From the NCBI RefSeq assembly GCF_020614395.1, contig NZ_CP085324.1, positions 310,001 to 374,000 of the forward strand: a DNA stretch of 64,000 nucleotides. Reading direction: 5' to 3'. The position numbers and the translations under genes were made by a program. Every line of letters begins with the position of its first letter. The stretch's first letter is position 1. This DNA comes from Salarchaeum japonicum. GTDB lineage: Archaea > Halobacteriota > Halobacteria > Halobacteriales > Halobacteriaceae. This document shows, piece by piece, positions 1 to 7,352 of the stretch. The notes beneath the pieces are model-generated. The model worked only from the letters and a program-made list of their open reading frames with translations. It was not told where the DNA came from and searched no databases.

Positions 1-343
1 AGACCCGCGCGCCGTCATCCTCGAACGCAAGTCGAAGGACCTCGGGAACGCGAGCGGCGAGAAGAAGTGGTACGACATCGCCCACGACATCGAACAGTAC
101 CTTATCGATGAGAAGAACTTCGACGAGAAGGGCCTCGCCCCGAACGTCGACTTCTACTCCGGCACCGTCTACTACCAGCTCGGCATCCCCCTCGACCTCT
201 ACACGCCCATCTTCGCGATGAGTCGCGTCGGTGGCTGGGTCGGTCACGTCCTCGAATACCAGGAGGACAACCGCCTCATCCGGCCGCGCGGCCGTTACAT
301 CGGCGACGAGTCCAACGACTGGACGCCCATCGACGAGCGGTAG
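1..343 (+). CDS. gltA: Citrate synthase, C-terminal part (5' end outside window)
   Basis: The reading frame is open from base 2 and gives about 113 residues ending NDWTPIDER. It contains the stretch DFYSGTVYYQLGIP and then GGWVGHVLEY, which are typical of the C-terminal domain of type I citrate synthase: the conserved FYS/Y segment near the CoA site and the closing helix with W-hxxE. The enzyme condenses acetyl-CoA and oxaloacetate in the cytoplasm at the entry to the TCA and glyoxylate cycles, which fits the acetate genes later in the window. The start and the catalytic His residues lie to the left. A T-rich stretch after the stop (about 350-370) may end transcription. Confidence 0.9.
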   Translation, partial: DPRAVILERKSKDLGNASGEKKWYDIAHDIEQYLIDEKNFDEKGLAPNVDFYSGTVYYQLGIPLDLYTPIFAMSRVGGWVGHVLEYQEDNRLIRPRGRYIGDESNDWTPIDER

Positions 344-386
344 ACGCCGTTTCTTTTCGGGCGGTTTCGTTCGTTAGTGTGGTCGG

Positions 387-593
387 TCAGTCGGTGGTGG
401 CGCGTTCGTCCATCCTGTCGGCGGCGCGCGCGGCCCAGTCGCCGTCCCGGAACCCCCAGGCGGCGACGGGGCTGAACGTCGCGGTGACGACGATGTCCAC
501 CGCCCGCATCAGCGTGCGGAGCGTCTGCTCGCTCATCACCGGCCACGCGAGCGAGAGGACGCGCGTCCAGACCGCGCGGTGAGAGCGCACCAC
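387..593 (-). pseudogene. Internally deleted MATE efflux protein remnant
   Basis: A 68-residue frame starts with a segment resembling the first helix of MATE transporters: VLSLAWPVMSEQTLRTLMRA, followed by VDIVVTATFSPVA. After about 45 residues it jumps to GFRDGDWAARAADRMDER, which looks like the hydrophilic tail that closes haloarchaeal MATE proteins. MATE transporters are normally 440-490 residues, so roughly 400 residues and about eleven helices are missing. I read this as an in-frame internal deletion that kept the start and the end of the gene. It could still be expressed as a short peptide but cannot transport. The family call comes from recognised sequence pattern only; no alignment was run. 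Confidence 0.55.
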
Positions 594-859
594 GTCCAGC
601 GACAGGGCCGAGCGTGTTCACCGTACCGGAACCGACAGCCCGACCCCGGTGAAACTGAACGCGACCGGAGAAACGCTCGAAAACGACACACTGGGGGTTC
701 AAGGGGCGGATTCCGTTCTCTATGAGAACGCCGCCCGGTTTCACTTTCACTCCGCTTCCCGCGGGTTTATGATTCGAGCGCTCGTCGGGTCGAGTGGAGT
801 CACACGCTCCCCCTCTGCGACATCGCTATTCTTACTGTAGCCCCTGCTCTCTCCCCGGT
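594..859 (+). promoter_or_regulatory. Intergenic region with probable ilvA promoter
   Basis: No convincing gene is seen here. A weak TATA-like stretch (TTACTGTA, about 829-836) lies about 25 bases before the ilvA ATG, consistent with leaderless transcription. A second AT-rich stretch, GGTTTATG, lies near 761-768. Neither is strong, and the assignment is inference from spacing. Confidence 0.35.
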
Positions 860-2071
860 ATGCTCGAACTCGCGGACGTCCTCGAAGCCGAGGACCGCGT
901 GAGCGACGTCGCCCGCCACACGCCGCTCGACTACTCGCACACGTTCTCGGACATCACCGGCGCGGAAGTCCACCTGAAACTGGAGTGCTTCCAGCGCACC
1001 GGGTCGTTCAAGATTCGGGGCGCGGCGAACCGCATCCGCACGCTCTCCGACGAGGAGGCGGCCGCGGGCGTCGTCACCGCCAGCGCGGGCAACCACGCGC
1101 AGGGCGTCGCGCTCGCCGCCAGCCGGTCGGGCGTGGACGCGAAGGTCGTGATGCCCGAGACCGCGCCCATCTCGAAAATCAAGGCGACGCGGAGTTACGG
1201 CGCGGAGGTCGTCCTGCACGGCGTGGACTACGACGCCGCCCAGGAGCGCGCGCACGAACTCGAACGCGAGGAGGGCCGGACGTACGTCCACGCGTTCGAC
1301 GACGAGACGGTGATGGCGGGCCAGGGCACCATCGGCCTCGAAATCCTCGACCACCTCCCCGAGGTCGAGACCGTCGTCGTCCCCATCGGCGGCGGCGGCC
1401 TCATCTCCGGCATCGCCACCGCCATCAAGGCCCGCAGCCCCGACACGCGCGTCGTCGGCGTGCAGGCCGACGGCGCGTCCACCGTCGCGCAGTCCCTCCG
1501 GAAGGGAAGTCCGGAGGCCATCGACGCCGTGGACACCATCGCGGACGGCATCGCCGTGCGGCGGGTCGGCGAGCAGACGTTCCCCGTCATCCGCGAGCGC
1601 GTGGACGACGTGGTCACCGTCACGGACGACGAAATCGCGAGCGCCGTCACGATGCTCCTCGAACGCGGGAAGACGCTCGTCGAGGGCGCGGGCGCGGTGC
1701 CGCTCGCCGCGCTCCTCGAAGGCAAGTTCGTCTACGAGAAGGACGAGGTCATCGTCCCCGCGCTCTGCGGCGGGAACATCGACCTCAACCTCCTCACCAC
1801 CGTCATCACGCGCGGCCTCGTCGCCAGCGGCCGCTACATCAAGATTCGCACCGTCCTCAAGGACCGGCCCGGCGCGCTCGACGACCTCATCGAGGTGCTC
1901 AGCGACGCCCGCGCGAACATCTACGCCATCCAGCACGACCGAACCAACCGCGACATCGCGATGAACGCCGCCGAGGTCGAACTCGACCTCGAAACCCGGG
2001 GCGAAGACCACGTCGAGGACCTCCTCGACAGCCTCCGCGAACGCGGCTACGACGTGGAAGTCCTCGTCTAA
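860..2071 (+). CDS. ilvA: Threonine ammonia-lyase with C-terminal ACT domain
   Basis: A 403-residue PLP enzyme that deaminates threonine to 2-oxobutanoate, the first step toward isoleucine (it usually also acts on serine). Visible signatures are SFKIRGAANR with the Schiff-base lysine at K51, the substrate loop SAGNHAQG at 75-82, and the glycine-rich phosphate loop GGGGLISG near residue 180. The last 75 residues (from IKIRTVLKDRPGALDDL) form one ACT domain, which suggests allosteric control by an amino acid. The ATG at 860 is chosen because the protein then begins at the family's usual position; a longer in-frame ATG at 794 would add an unlikely Ser/Pro/Cys-rich leader. ridA lies about 1 kb downstream on the same strand. 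Confidence 0.93.
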   Translation: MLELADVLEAEDRVSDVARHTPLDYSHTFSDITGAEVHLKLECFQRTGSFKIRGAANRIRTLSDEEAAAGVVTASAGNHAQGVALAASRSGVDAKVVMPETAPISKIKATRSYGAEVVLHGVDYDAAQERAHELEREEGRTYVHAFDDETVMAGQGTIGLEILDHLPEVETVVVPIGGGGLISGIATAIKARSPDTRVVGVQADGASTVAQSLRKGSPEAIDAVDTIADGIAVRRVGEQTFPVIRERVDDVVTVTDDEIASAVTMLLERGKTLVEGAGAVPLAALLEGKFVYEKDEVIVPALCGGNIDLNLLTTVITRGLVASGRYIKIRTVLKDRPGALDDLIEVLSDARANIYAIQHDRTNRDIAMNAAEVELDLETRGEDHVEDLLDSLRERGYDVEVLV

Positions 2072-2072
2072 G

Positions 2073-3020
2073 CTATCGCGCGATGCCGTACGTCACGGTG
2101 AGGAATTTCTGACCCAACAGCCACATCTCGTGGGTCGCCACCACCGCCCCGTCGCCGGGCGCGTCCGGCGCGTCCGACGCGTCCGCGGGCCACACCGTGA
2201 ACGTCTGCTCCATCGGCAGCCAGAACCCCGCGCCGTCCCGCACCCAGTAGAGGCCGGGGTCGCCGGGCGCGCGCGTCGTCAACCGCACGCCGTCCCCGCG
2301 CGCGCTGTCCGTCGCGACCGATTCGAGGTGGAGTACCGTCGAGAGATTTCCGCCCGGTAGGGGGGCGGCGATGTTCACGAAGCGTTCCGGGGTTTGTGAG
2401 CCAGCAGGCCGGTGGTCTGCGTTGTTCACGAAGCGTTCCGGGGTTTGTGAGCCAGCAGGCCGGTGGTCTGCGTTGTTCACGAACCGCTCGTTTTGCGCGT
2501 CGTGGTGGGCGTAGAGCGCGACGAACACTGCCTCGCCGGTGTCGGGGTCGGTGCGTATCCACGCTCGCGCGCCGGGCCGCGGGTCGGCGTCGGGGTCAAT
2601 GGGGACGAAGCGGCTCTCCAGTGTTCGCGTCCCGTCGTCGCCGGGTGCGGGGAGGTTCAGTTGCTGGAGGTGGGTCGTGAGAGGGGCGGCGAGGCGCGCG
2701 CCGGTGCGGAACGGGCGGTGCCAGCGGGTTCGATAGGCCATCTCGTAGTCGCTCGTCGCCTCGTAGAACGCGCGGATGTCGGGGGCGACGCGGTCGGTGT
2801 CGAAGTCGGGGCGCGCGAACGCGTCGAAGTTGTCCATCTCGCCCGTCGGGGTCGGCGCGGCCTCGTCCGAGAGTCCTGTGCGCTCGGGGAAGTCCGCGCC
2901 GATGCGACGACCGCCGTTCACGGGGCTGAACGGAATCCCGCGCGCACGCTCGCGCGACCCCGCGAGACCGGCGAGTCCCGCGAGCGCCGCCGCGACGCCG
3001 CCCGCCCGCAGTCTGTTCAT
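2073..3020 (-). CDS. Uncharacterised protein with N-terminal hydrophobic segment and internal 17-residue repeats
   Basis: 315 residues, family not named. Residues 1-21 (MNRLRAGGVAAALAGLAGLA) look like a signal or anchor segment. The body has Trp/His-rich blocks (TRWHRPFRTGAR) and ends GQKFLTVTYGIAR. Near residue 180 the 17-residue unit NNADHRPAGSQTPERFV occurs twice in tandem, and ERFVN appears three times. It sits between ALYAHHDAQN and IAAPLPGGNLSTV, which would join into a smooth sequence without it, so the repeat looks like an insertion into a conserved core. The stop lies one base from the ilvA stop (convergent). The gene separates ilvA from ridA and may be a later insertion between them; that is inference. 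Confidence 0.7.
   Translation of the reverse strand: MNRLRAGGVAAALAGLAGLAGSRERARGIPFSPVNGGRRIGADFPERTGLSDEAAPTPTGEMDNFDAFARPDFDTDRVAPDIRAFYEATSDYEMAYRTRWHRPFRTGARLAAPLTTHLQQLNLPAPGDDGTRTLESRFVPIDPDADPRPGARAWIRTDPDTGEAVFVALYAHHDAQNERFVNNADHRPAGSQTPERFVNNADHRPAGSQTPERFVNIAAPLPGGNLSTVLHLESVATDSARGDGVRLTTRAPGDPGLYWVRDGAGFWLPMEQTFTVWPADASDAPDAPGDGAVVATHEMWLLGQKFLTVTYGIAR
2373..2484 (+). repeat. 51-base tandem repeat, 2.2 copies, in frame inside a gene
   Basis: Copies start at 2373, 2424 and (partial, about 10 bases) 2475, with a period of exactly 51. The two full copies appear identical. Because 51 is a multiple of three the host frame is kept. Each unit contains a core (TTTGTGAGCCAGCAGGCC, then GGTCTGCGTTGTTCA) resembling the dispersed two-stem element at 3847-3898. 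The core runs 2393-2432 in copy 1 and 2444-2483 in copy 2. It can pair as TTTGTGA with TCACGAA (one G-T wobble) outside and CAGGCC with GGTCTG inside. Confidence 0.9.
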
Positions 3021-3100
3021 ACGTCCGGTTGGGGTCGGGCCGCCATCAGCGCGACGGCTAGTCGCGGGGAGTTAAGTCCTCCCGCGGTCTCCCCTCGGGT

Positions 3101-3481
3101 ATGAAGCGAACGATCTCCACCGGTGACGCGCCCGAGGCCGTCGGCGCGTACAGCCAGGCGACGACGAACGGCGACCTCGTGTTCACCGCCGGCCAGATTC
3201 CGATGACGCCGGACGGCGACCTGCTCGACGACGAACCCATCGCCACCCAGACCCGGCAGAGCCTCGAAAACGTGAAAGCCATCCTCGAAGAGGAAGGCCT
3301 CACCACCCAGGACGTGCTGAAGACGACGGTGTTCCTCGCGGACATCGACGACTTCGACGAGATGAACGAGACGTACGAGGAGTACTTCCAGGACAACCCG
3401 CCCGCGCGGAGCGCCGTGCAGGCGGGCGCGCTCCCGAAGGGCGTCGGCGTCGAAATCGAAGCCATCGCCACCCGCGACTAG
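3101..3481 (+). CDS. ridA: RidA family enamine/imine deaminase
   Basis: 126 residues, the standard length for the YjgF/YER057c/UK114 family. RidA hydrolyses reactive 2-aminoacrylate and related enamines or imines released by PLP enzymes such as threonine/serine dehydratase, giving the keto acid and ammonia. The conserved carboxylate-binding Arg is at R103 (PPARSAVQ) and the conserved Glu is at E120 (GVEIEAIA). Other signatures are YSQA (17-20) and FTAGQIPM (28-35). The start follows a TATA-like GAGTTAAG (about 3068-3075) by roughly 26 bases. Its nearness to ilvA fits its role in cleaning up after that enzyme. The next gene begins directly after the stop. Confidence 0.93.
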   Translation: MKRTISTGDAPEAVGAYSQATTNGDLVFTAGQIPMTPDGDLLDDEPIATQTRQSLENVKAILEEEGLTTQDVLKTTVFLADIDDFDEMNETYEEYFQDNPPARSAVQAGALPKGVGVEIEAIATRD

Positions 3482-3667
3482 ATGAACCGCGACGCCGCCG
3501 TCTGGGGGCTCGTCGGCGCGCTCACCTTCCTCGTCCTCGCGCAGGGCTACCGCCTCGCCACCGGCGACGGCCCGGGCTTCCCCGTCCTCCTCGCCGTCGC
3601 CCTCGCCGTCTTCCTTGCCACCACGCTCACCGTCCCCGTCGTCGCCGCCCGAATGAGAAGGGTTTAA
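3482..3667 (+). CDS. Small two-helix membrane protein
   Basis: 61 residues with two predicted membrane helices (about 7-24 and 33-54) and a short basic tail RMRRV. The ATG follows the ridA stop directly, so the two genes are almost certainly co-transcribed. No family is recognised. The TATA box of the downstream tRNA gene overlaps the last codons and the stop codon of this frame. Confidence 0.65.
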   Translation: MNRDAAVWGLVGALTFLVLAQGYRLATGDGPGFPVLLAVALAVFLATTLTVPVVAARMRRV

Positions 3668-3668
3668 A
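3663..3668 (+). promoter_or_regulatory. TATA box for tRNA-Ser
   Basis: TTTAAA within AGGGTTTAAACGCC, 29 bases before the mature tRNA start. Nearly the same block (AAGGTTTAAACGCC) precedes rpl40e at 19774-19787, which supports both as real BRE/TATA promoters. Confidence 0.7.
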
Positions 3669-3696
3669 CGCCGGAGTCGGCTACGAAGTGGTGTAA

Positions 3697-3778
3697 GCCG
3701 GGATGGCCGAATGGCAAAGCGCACGCCTGGAAAGCGTGTCCCCTTACGGGGTTCTGGGTTCAAATCCCAGTCCCGGCG
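3697..3778 (+). tRNA. tRNA-Ser (anticodon GGA)
   Basis: 82 bases. The acceptor stem GCCGGGA pairs with TCCCGGC at 3771-3777. The anticodon stem CACGC/GCGTG closes loop CTGGAAA, giving anticodon GGA, which reads UCC and UCU. A long variable arm (TCCCCTTACGGGG region) marks it as a class II tRNA, as expected for Ser. The T arm is CTGGG-TTCAAAT-CCCAG. No intron is seen. CCA is not encoded. A run of four T follows at 3779-3782 and probably ends transcription. serS lies at 21069-22442. Confidence 0.95.
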
Positions 3779-3790
3779 TTTTCTACTGAG

Positions 3791-3825
3791 ACCGAGACGC
3801 CCAGTCTCGGCTGGGCGTCTCCGGT
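3791..3825 (+). other. Strong hairpin downstream of tRNA-Ser
   Basis: GAGACGCCCAG (3794-3804) pairs perfectly with CTGGGCGTCTC (3811-3821) around loop TCTCGG. Flanking ACC/GGT adds three more pairs with one bulge. It may be a terminator backup for the tRNA transcript or part of the remnant element. Confidence 0.7.
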
Positions 3826-3846
3826 CGAGGATGCGGTAGCCCGGTC

Positions 3847-3898
3847 GGGATTTGAGCCAGTCAGGCGACCGTAGGGAGTCTGACGCTGTTCAAATCCC
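3847..3898 (+). repeat. Two-stem dispersed element, copy A
   Basis: The outer stem GGGATTTGA (3847-3855) pairs perfectly with TCAAATCCC (3890-3898). The inner stem GTCAGGC (3860-3866) pairs with GTCTGAC (3878-3884) with one G-T wobble. The core from GAGCCAGTCAG to GACGCTGTTCA matches copy B (63918-63970, opposite strand) at about 37 of 39 positions. The outer arms differ in a compensating way. The right arm is shared with the duplicated tRNA-Ser T arm. Confidence 0.75.
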
Positions 3899-3960
3899 AG
3901 TCCCGGCGCTTCTCTCCACGAACGACACTCCTGAGCGACGCGTAGCGGTCAGCTCTTCGA

Positions 3961-4833
3961 TTACACGACGCCTGCGCCGTACGCGATGGCGGCGATGCCG
4001 GCGAGTGCGAGGGCGGCGGCGATGGCGTACGCGTACGTGTAGCGGCCGAAGGTTTCGACGAGTTCGTCTTCGGGTTTGTCGGAGACGATGAAGGTCTCGC
4101 CGTCGATGGGTTCGACGACGACGTCCTCGGGTTTGAGGGGGTGGGTGGCGGTCTCGCTGGCGCGGGCGTGCCCGAGGACGTACACGTCGTCGCCGGGGGA
4201 GAGCGTGCCTTCGTAGTAGCGGCGTTCGCCGTGGGCGTTCCCGATGTCGATGACGTTCGTGATTGAGTCGGCCTGTGTGGCGACGCTGGTTTCGCCGCGC
4301 ACGAACTCCGTGATTCGTTCGGGGGGTTCGGTGTCCGGCGGGACGGTGAGTTCGACGCCGAAGTCGTCGAGGGCGGCGATTACGTCGCCGACGGTGACGC
4401 CGGTGGAGAGGAAGCGATCCACGTCGATGGCGCTCACCTGAATGTCGTCGATGCCCGTGCCCGTCGACGTGTCGTCCACGTGCGTGCCGATGTCGATGGT
4501 GACGTTCCCGGTGCCGTCGTCGAGCGTGAACGGGGTGGCGTAGACGCCTTCGGCGCGCGTCTCCCACATGTCCGAGCTTCCGCCTTCGTCCCACTCCTCG
4601 ACCTCCCACGCGGAGAGCACGGCGGGGTCGCCGCGGATGGGGGCGTCGAACGTGCTGTCGCTTCGAACCGTGCCTTTCAGTTCGACGCGGCCTTCCTCGC
4701 GGATGTCCCGCACGGCGGTCGTTTCGGTGGCTTCGACGAGCGCGCGCCGGCGGTGCTGGCGGCGGCCGTACACGCCGGCGGCCGCGGCGACGAGAAGGAG
4801 TATCGCTCCGACCGCGATGAGGGCGGATGCCAT
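3961..4833 (-). CDS. GIDE-domain membrane protein
   Basis: 290 residues with a single helix at each end (about 3-21 and 265-288) and a soluble beta-rich middle. The layout and motifs resemble the GIDE domain first described in the mitochondrial E3 ligase MUL1/MAPL: VELKGTVRSDSTFDAPI, then a Trp region (LSAWEVEEWDE), then RYYEGTLSPGDDVYVLGHA. Haloarchaeal members lack the RING finger, and none is seen here, so ligase activity is not implied. The domain probably faces one side of the cell membrane. The small membrane gene at 4880 lies 46 bases upstream on the same strand and may be co-transcribed. The specific function is unknown. Confidence 0.7.
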   Translation of the reverse strand: MASALIAVGAILLLVAAAAGVYGRRQHRRRALVEATETTAVRDIREEGRVELKGTVRSDSTFDAPIRGDPAVLSAWEVEEWDEGGSSDMWETRAEGVYATPFTLDDGTGNVTIDIGTHVDDTSTGTGIDDIQVSAIDVDRFLSTGVTVGDVIAALDDFGVELTVPPDTEPPERITEFVRGETSVATQADSITNVIDIGNAHGERRYYEGTLSPGDDVYVLGHARASETATHPLKPEDVVVEPIDGETFIVSDKPEDELVETFGRYTYAYAIAAALALAGIAAIAYGAGVV

Positions 4834-4879
4834 GGTCTGGGGTTGCGGGACGCGGAAGGTAAAACCAGGGGGCGCGGGG

Positions 4880-5128
4880 TTAGTCGCGGACGGCGCGGAC
4901 GCGTTCGCGGAGGCGGGGGTGGCCGTAGAGGCCGGCCGCGACGGTGAGGAGGGAGACGGCGAGCGCGAGCGCGAACCCGAGCGCGCTCCACGGCGCGGGG
5001 CCGACCGCTCGCAGGAACGTGTAGCCGACGCAGAGCGCGCCGGCGAACGCGAGCAGCCAGGCGAGCGCGCCCGCGAGGGTTCTCCCCGCGTGTTCCGCGC
5101 CCCGCGCCCATCGTGGTTCGGTCGTCAT
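4880..5128 (-). CDS. Small two-helix membrane protein
   Basis: 82 residues, with hydrophobic stretches at about 17-38 and 46-67 and charged ends (MTTEPRWARG at the N terminus, RERVRAVRD at the C terminus). It precedes the GIDE-domain gene by 46 bases on the same strand. No family is recognised. Confidence 0.6.
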   Translation of the reverse strand: MTTEPRWARGAEHAGRTLAGALAWLLAFAGALCVGYTFLRAVGPAPWSALGFALALAVSLLTVAAGLYGHPRLRERVRAVRD

Positions 5129-5165
5129 ACGGCGAACTGGTCGAGTATGTGACTTAATTCTTGTT

Positions 5166-5405
5166 CTATATGTCCGCGTGGACGCGGACTTCCTCGTCGG
5201 TGACGGTGTCCACGGCGTCGCCGCTCACGGTGTAGTCGTCCTCGCCTTTCTCCGTCCAGCCGAAGGCGGCGAGCACGGATTCGCCGAGGCCGGGTTCGGG
5301 GTCGACCCAGGCGGTGTTGTCCTCGACGGCGGTGACGATTCCGAGCTGTTCGCCCTCGATGTCCACGAGGAACTTGCCCTCGTCTTCCGGCGTGAGTGTC
5401 GCCAT
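5166..5405 (-). CDS. Small PRC-barrel-like protein
   Basis: 79 residues starting MATLTPEDEGKFLVD. The pattern of alternating strands with EGEQLGIVTAVEDNTAWVDPE recalls the PRC barrel found in RimM and photosynthetic reaction centre H subunits, and common as stand-alone proteins in haloarchaea. It is very acidic. The ATG at 5405 is preferred over upstream in-frame starts, which would add a Cys/Pro/Arg-rich leader unlike the rest of the protein. A role in RNA binding or protein assembly is possible but not shown. Confidence 0.65.
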   Translation of the reverse strand: MATLTPEDEGKFLVDIEGEQLGIVTAVEDNTAWVDPEPGLGESVLAAFGWTEKGEDDYTVSGDAVDTVTDEEVRVHADI

Positions 5406-5548
5406 GCTCGGGGGTTCTCGGAGCGGCGTGAAAGGCGTGGTGGGCGGACGCCGACACACCACTCCCCGACTGTACCGTGTGAACACACAACACGAATTCT
5501 GGGGTTTCGGGGCGTCTCGCCGGCGTTCTCTCCCCGCGGGTGGCAAAG

Positions 5549-5557
5549 TTTTATATA
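5549..5557 (+). promoter_or_regulatory. TATA box of the thermosome gene
   Basis: TTTTATATA, 27-35 bases before the ATG at 5585, with the purine-rich GCAAAG just before it as a possible BRE. This is one of the strongest TATA boxes in the window and fits a highly expressed, heat-inducible chaperonin gene. Confidence 0.7.
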
Positions 5558-5584
5558 GAAGGACAAACAATCATTCGAGTAGCT

Positions 5585-7249
5585 ATGTCGCAACAGCGTA
5601 TGCAGGGCCAGCCCATGATTATCATGGGAGACGACGCCCAGCGAGTGAAGGACAAGGACGCGCAGGAACACAACATCTCCGCGGCACGCGCCGTCGCGGA
5701 CGCCGTCCGCTCCACCCTCGGGCCGAAAGGCATGGACAAGATGCTCGTCGACTCGATGGGTGACGTAACCATCACGAACGACGGCGTCACCATCCTCGAA
5801 GAGATGGACATCGACAACCCCACCGCGGAGATGATCGTGGAAGTCGCCGAGACCCAGGAGGACGAGGCCGGCGACGGCACCACGACCGCGGTCGCCATCG
5901 CGGGCGAACTCCTCAAGGAGGCCGAAGACCTCCTCGAACAGGACATCCACCCGACGGCCATCATCAAGGGCTACAACCAGGCCGCCGAGAAGGCCCGCGA
6001 GGAAGTCGACGACATCGCCGTCTCCGTCGACCCCGAGGACGAAGCCCTCATCCGCTCCGTCGCGGAGACGTCCATGACGGGCAAGAGCGCCGAAATCGAC
6101 AAGGAACTCCTCAGCAGCCTCCTCTACGAGGCGCTCAAGCAGGTGTCCGTGGACGCCGAGGACGGCTCCACCGTCGTCGACGTGGCGAACATCAACATCG
6201 AGACCCAGACGGGTCGCTCCGTCGGCGAGTCCGAGCTCCTCAAGGGCGCGGCCATCGACAAAGACCCCGTCCTCGACTCGATGCCCACGGAACTCGACGA
6301 CGCGAACACGCTCCTCCTCAACGAACCCATCGAGGTCGAGGAGGCGAACGCCGACACCTCCGTCAGCATCGACAGCCCCGACCAGCTCCAGAGCTTCCTC
6401 GACCAGGAGGAGAAACAGCTCCGGGAGAAGGTCGACAAAATCGTCGAGACCGGCGTCGACGTGGTGTTCTGCCAGAAGGGCATCGACGACATGGCCCAGC
6501 ACTACCTCGCGAAGGAGGGCGTGCTCGCCGTCCGCCGCGTGAAGAAGTCCGACATCGGCTTCCTCAAGAACGTCCTCGGCGGCAGCGTCGTCCAGGACCT
6601 CGACAGCCTCACCGCCGACGACCTCGGGCGCGGCAGCGTCCGCCGCGACGAGGAGGACGACCTCTTCTACGTCGAAGGCCTCGCCGAGGAGGCGCACGGC
6701 GTCACGCTCCTCCTCCGCGGCAGCACTGACCACGTCGTCGACGAACTCGAACGCGGCGTCACGGACGCCCTCGATGTGGCCGCCCAGACCATCACGGACG
6801 GCCGCGTCCTCCCCGGCGGCGGCGCAATCGAAGTCGAACTCGCCGACCGCCTCCGCTCCTACGCGGACTCCGTCAGCGGCCGCGAGCAGCTCGCCGTCGA
6901 GTCCTTCGCGAACGCGCTCGAACTCATCCCGCGCGTCCTCGCCGAGAACGCGGGCCTCGACCCCATCGACATCCTCGTCGACCTCCGCGCGGCCCACGAG
7001 ACGGGCGAGCAGAACACCGGCCTGAACGTCCTCACGGGCGACCTCGAAGACACCTACGAGGCCGGTGTCGTCGAACCCGCGCACGCCAAGGAGCAGGCGC
7101 TCAGTAGCGCCACCGAGGCCGCGAACCTCGTGCTCAAAATCGACGACATCATCTCCGCCGGCGACCTCTCCACCGACAAGGGCGACGACGACGGTGGCGC
7201 GGCCGGCGGCATGGGCGGCATGGGCGGCGGCATGGGCGGCATGATGTAA
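5585..7249 (+). CDS. ths: Thermosome (group II chaperonin) subunit
   Basis: 554 residues, normal for an archaeal thermosome/CCT subunit. It folds proteins in an ATP-driven double ring in the cytoplasm. The equatorial ATPase signatures are [10 protein letters not shown] (45-54), GDVTITNDG (59-67) and GDGTTT (96-101). A second conserved block, [10 protein letters not shown], lies near residue 412. The C-terminal tail is a run of Gly-Gly-Met repeats, which sit in the central cavity in this family. The ATG at 5585 matches the TATA spacing; the longer frame from 5540 begins upstream of the promoter. Only one subunit gene is in the window, and haloarchaea usually carry two or three. Confidence 0.97.
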   Translation: MSQQRMQGQPMIIMGDDAQRVKDKDAQEHNISAARAVADAVRSTLGPKGMDKMLVDSMGDVTITNDGVTILEEMDIDNPTAEMIVEVAETQEDEAGDGTTTAVAIAGELLKEAEDLLEQDIHPTAIIKGYNQAAEKAREEVDDIAVSVDPEDEALIRSVAETSMTGKSAEIDKELLSSLLYEALKQVSVDAEDGSTVVDVANINIETQTGRSVGESELLKGAAIDKDPVLDSMPTELDDANTLLLNEPIEVEEANADTSVSIDSPDQLQSFLDQEEKQLREKVDKIVETGVDVVFCQKGIDDMAQHYLAKEGVLAVRRVKKSDIGFLKNVLGGSVVQDLDSLTADDLGRGSVRRDEEDDLFYVEGLAEEAHGVTLLLRGSTDHVVDELERGVTDALDVAAQTITDGRVLPGGGAIEVELADRLRSYADSVSGREQLAVESFANALELIPRVLAENAGLDPIDILVDLRAAHETGEQNTGLNVLTGDLEDTYEAGVVEPAHAKEQALSSATEAANLVLKIDDIISAGDLSTDKGDDDGGAAGGMGGMGGGMGGMM

Positions 7250-7352
7250 GAATCGGCCCGCCTGCCCCGCTCCCACCCCCGACTGCACTGCGTTCGCACC
7301 GCTCGACGACTATCTTCTGCGTTCTTTTCGAACTGGAGAGCGACGCGTCCGG

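Larger units (their letters stand above)
3758..3908 (+). repeat. Direct repeats of the tRNA-Ser 3' end (att-like remnant)
   Basis: The last 21 bases of the tRNA gene (3758-3778, GTTCAAATCCCAGTCCCGGCG) are repeated exactly at 3888-3908. Duplication of a tRNA 3' end is the usual footprint of a tyrosine integrase using the tRNA gene as attB. Here the repeats enclose only about 110 bases, with no integrase gene, so any element has been deleted or was very small. The interval holds a strong hairpin (3791-3825) and a copy of the two-stem dispersed element (3847-3898). Confidence 0.7.

Noticed and set aside
2373-2484. Tandem repeat considered as a CRISPR array
   Set aside because: The units are directly adjacent with no spacers, keep the coding frame, and no cas genes are near.
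3852-4091. A short plus-strand frame starting MSQSGDRRESDAV
   Set aside because: Its start is only the translation of the dispersed element at 3847-3898, and the rest is an Arg-rich shadow of the GIDE gene.
5225-7288. A 687-residue open frame on the minus strand across the thermosome gene
   Set aside because: It mirrors the thermosome codons and has shadow-frame composition (long runs of Val, Asp, Glu and Leu with no motif). Long antisense frames are expected in GC-rich haloarchaeal DNA.
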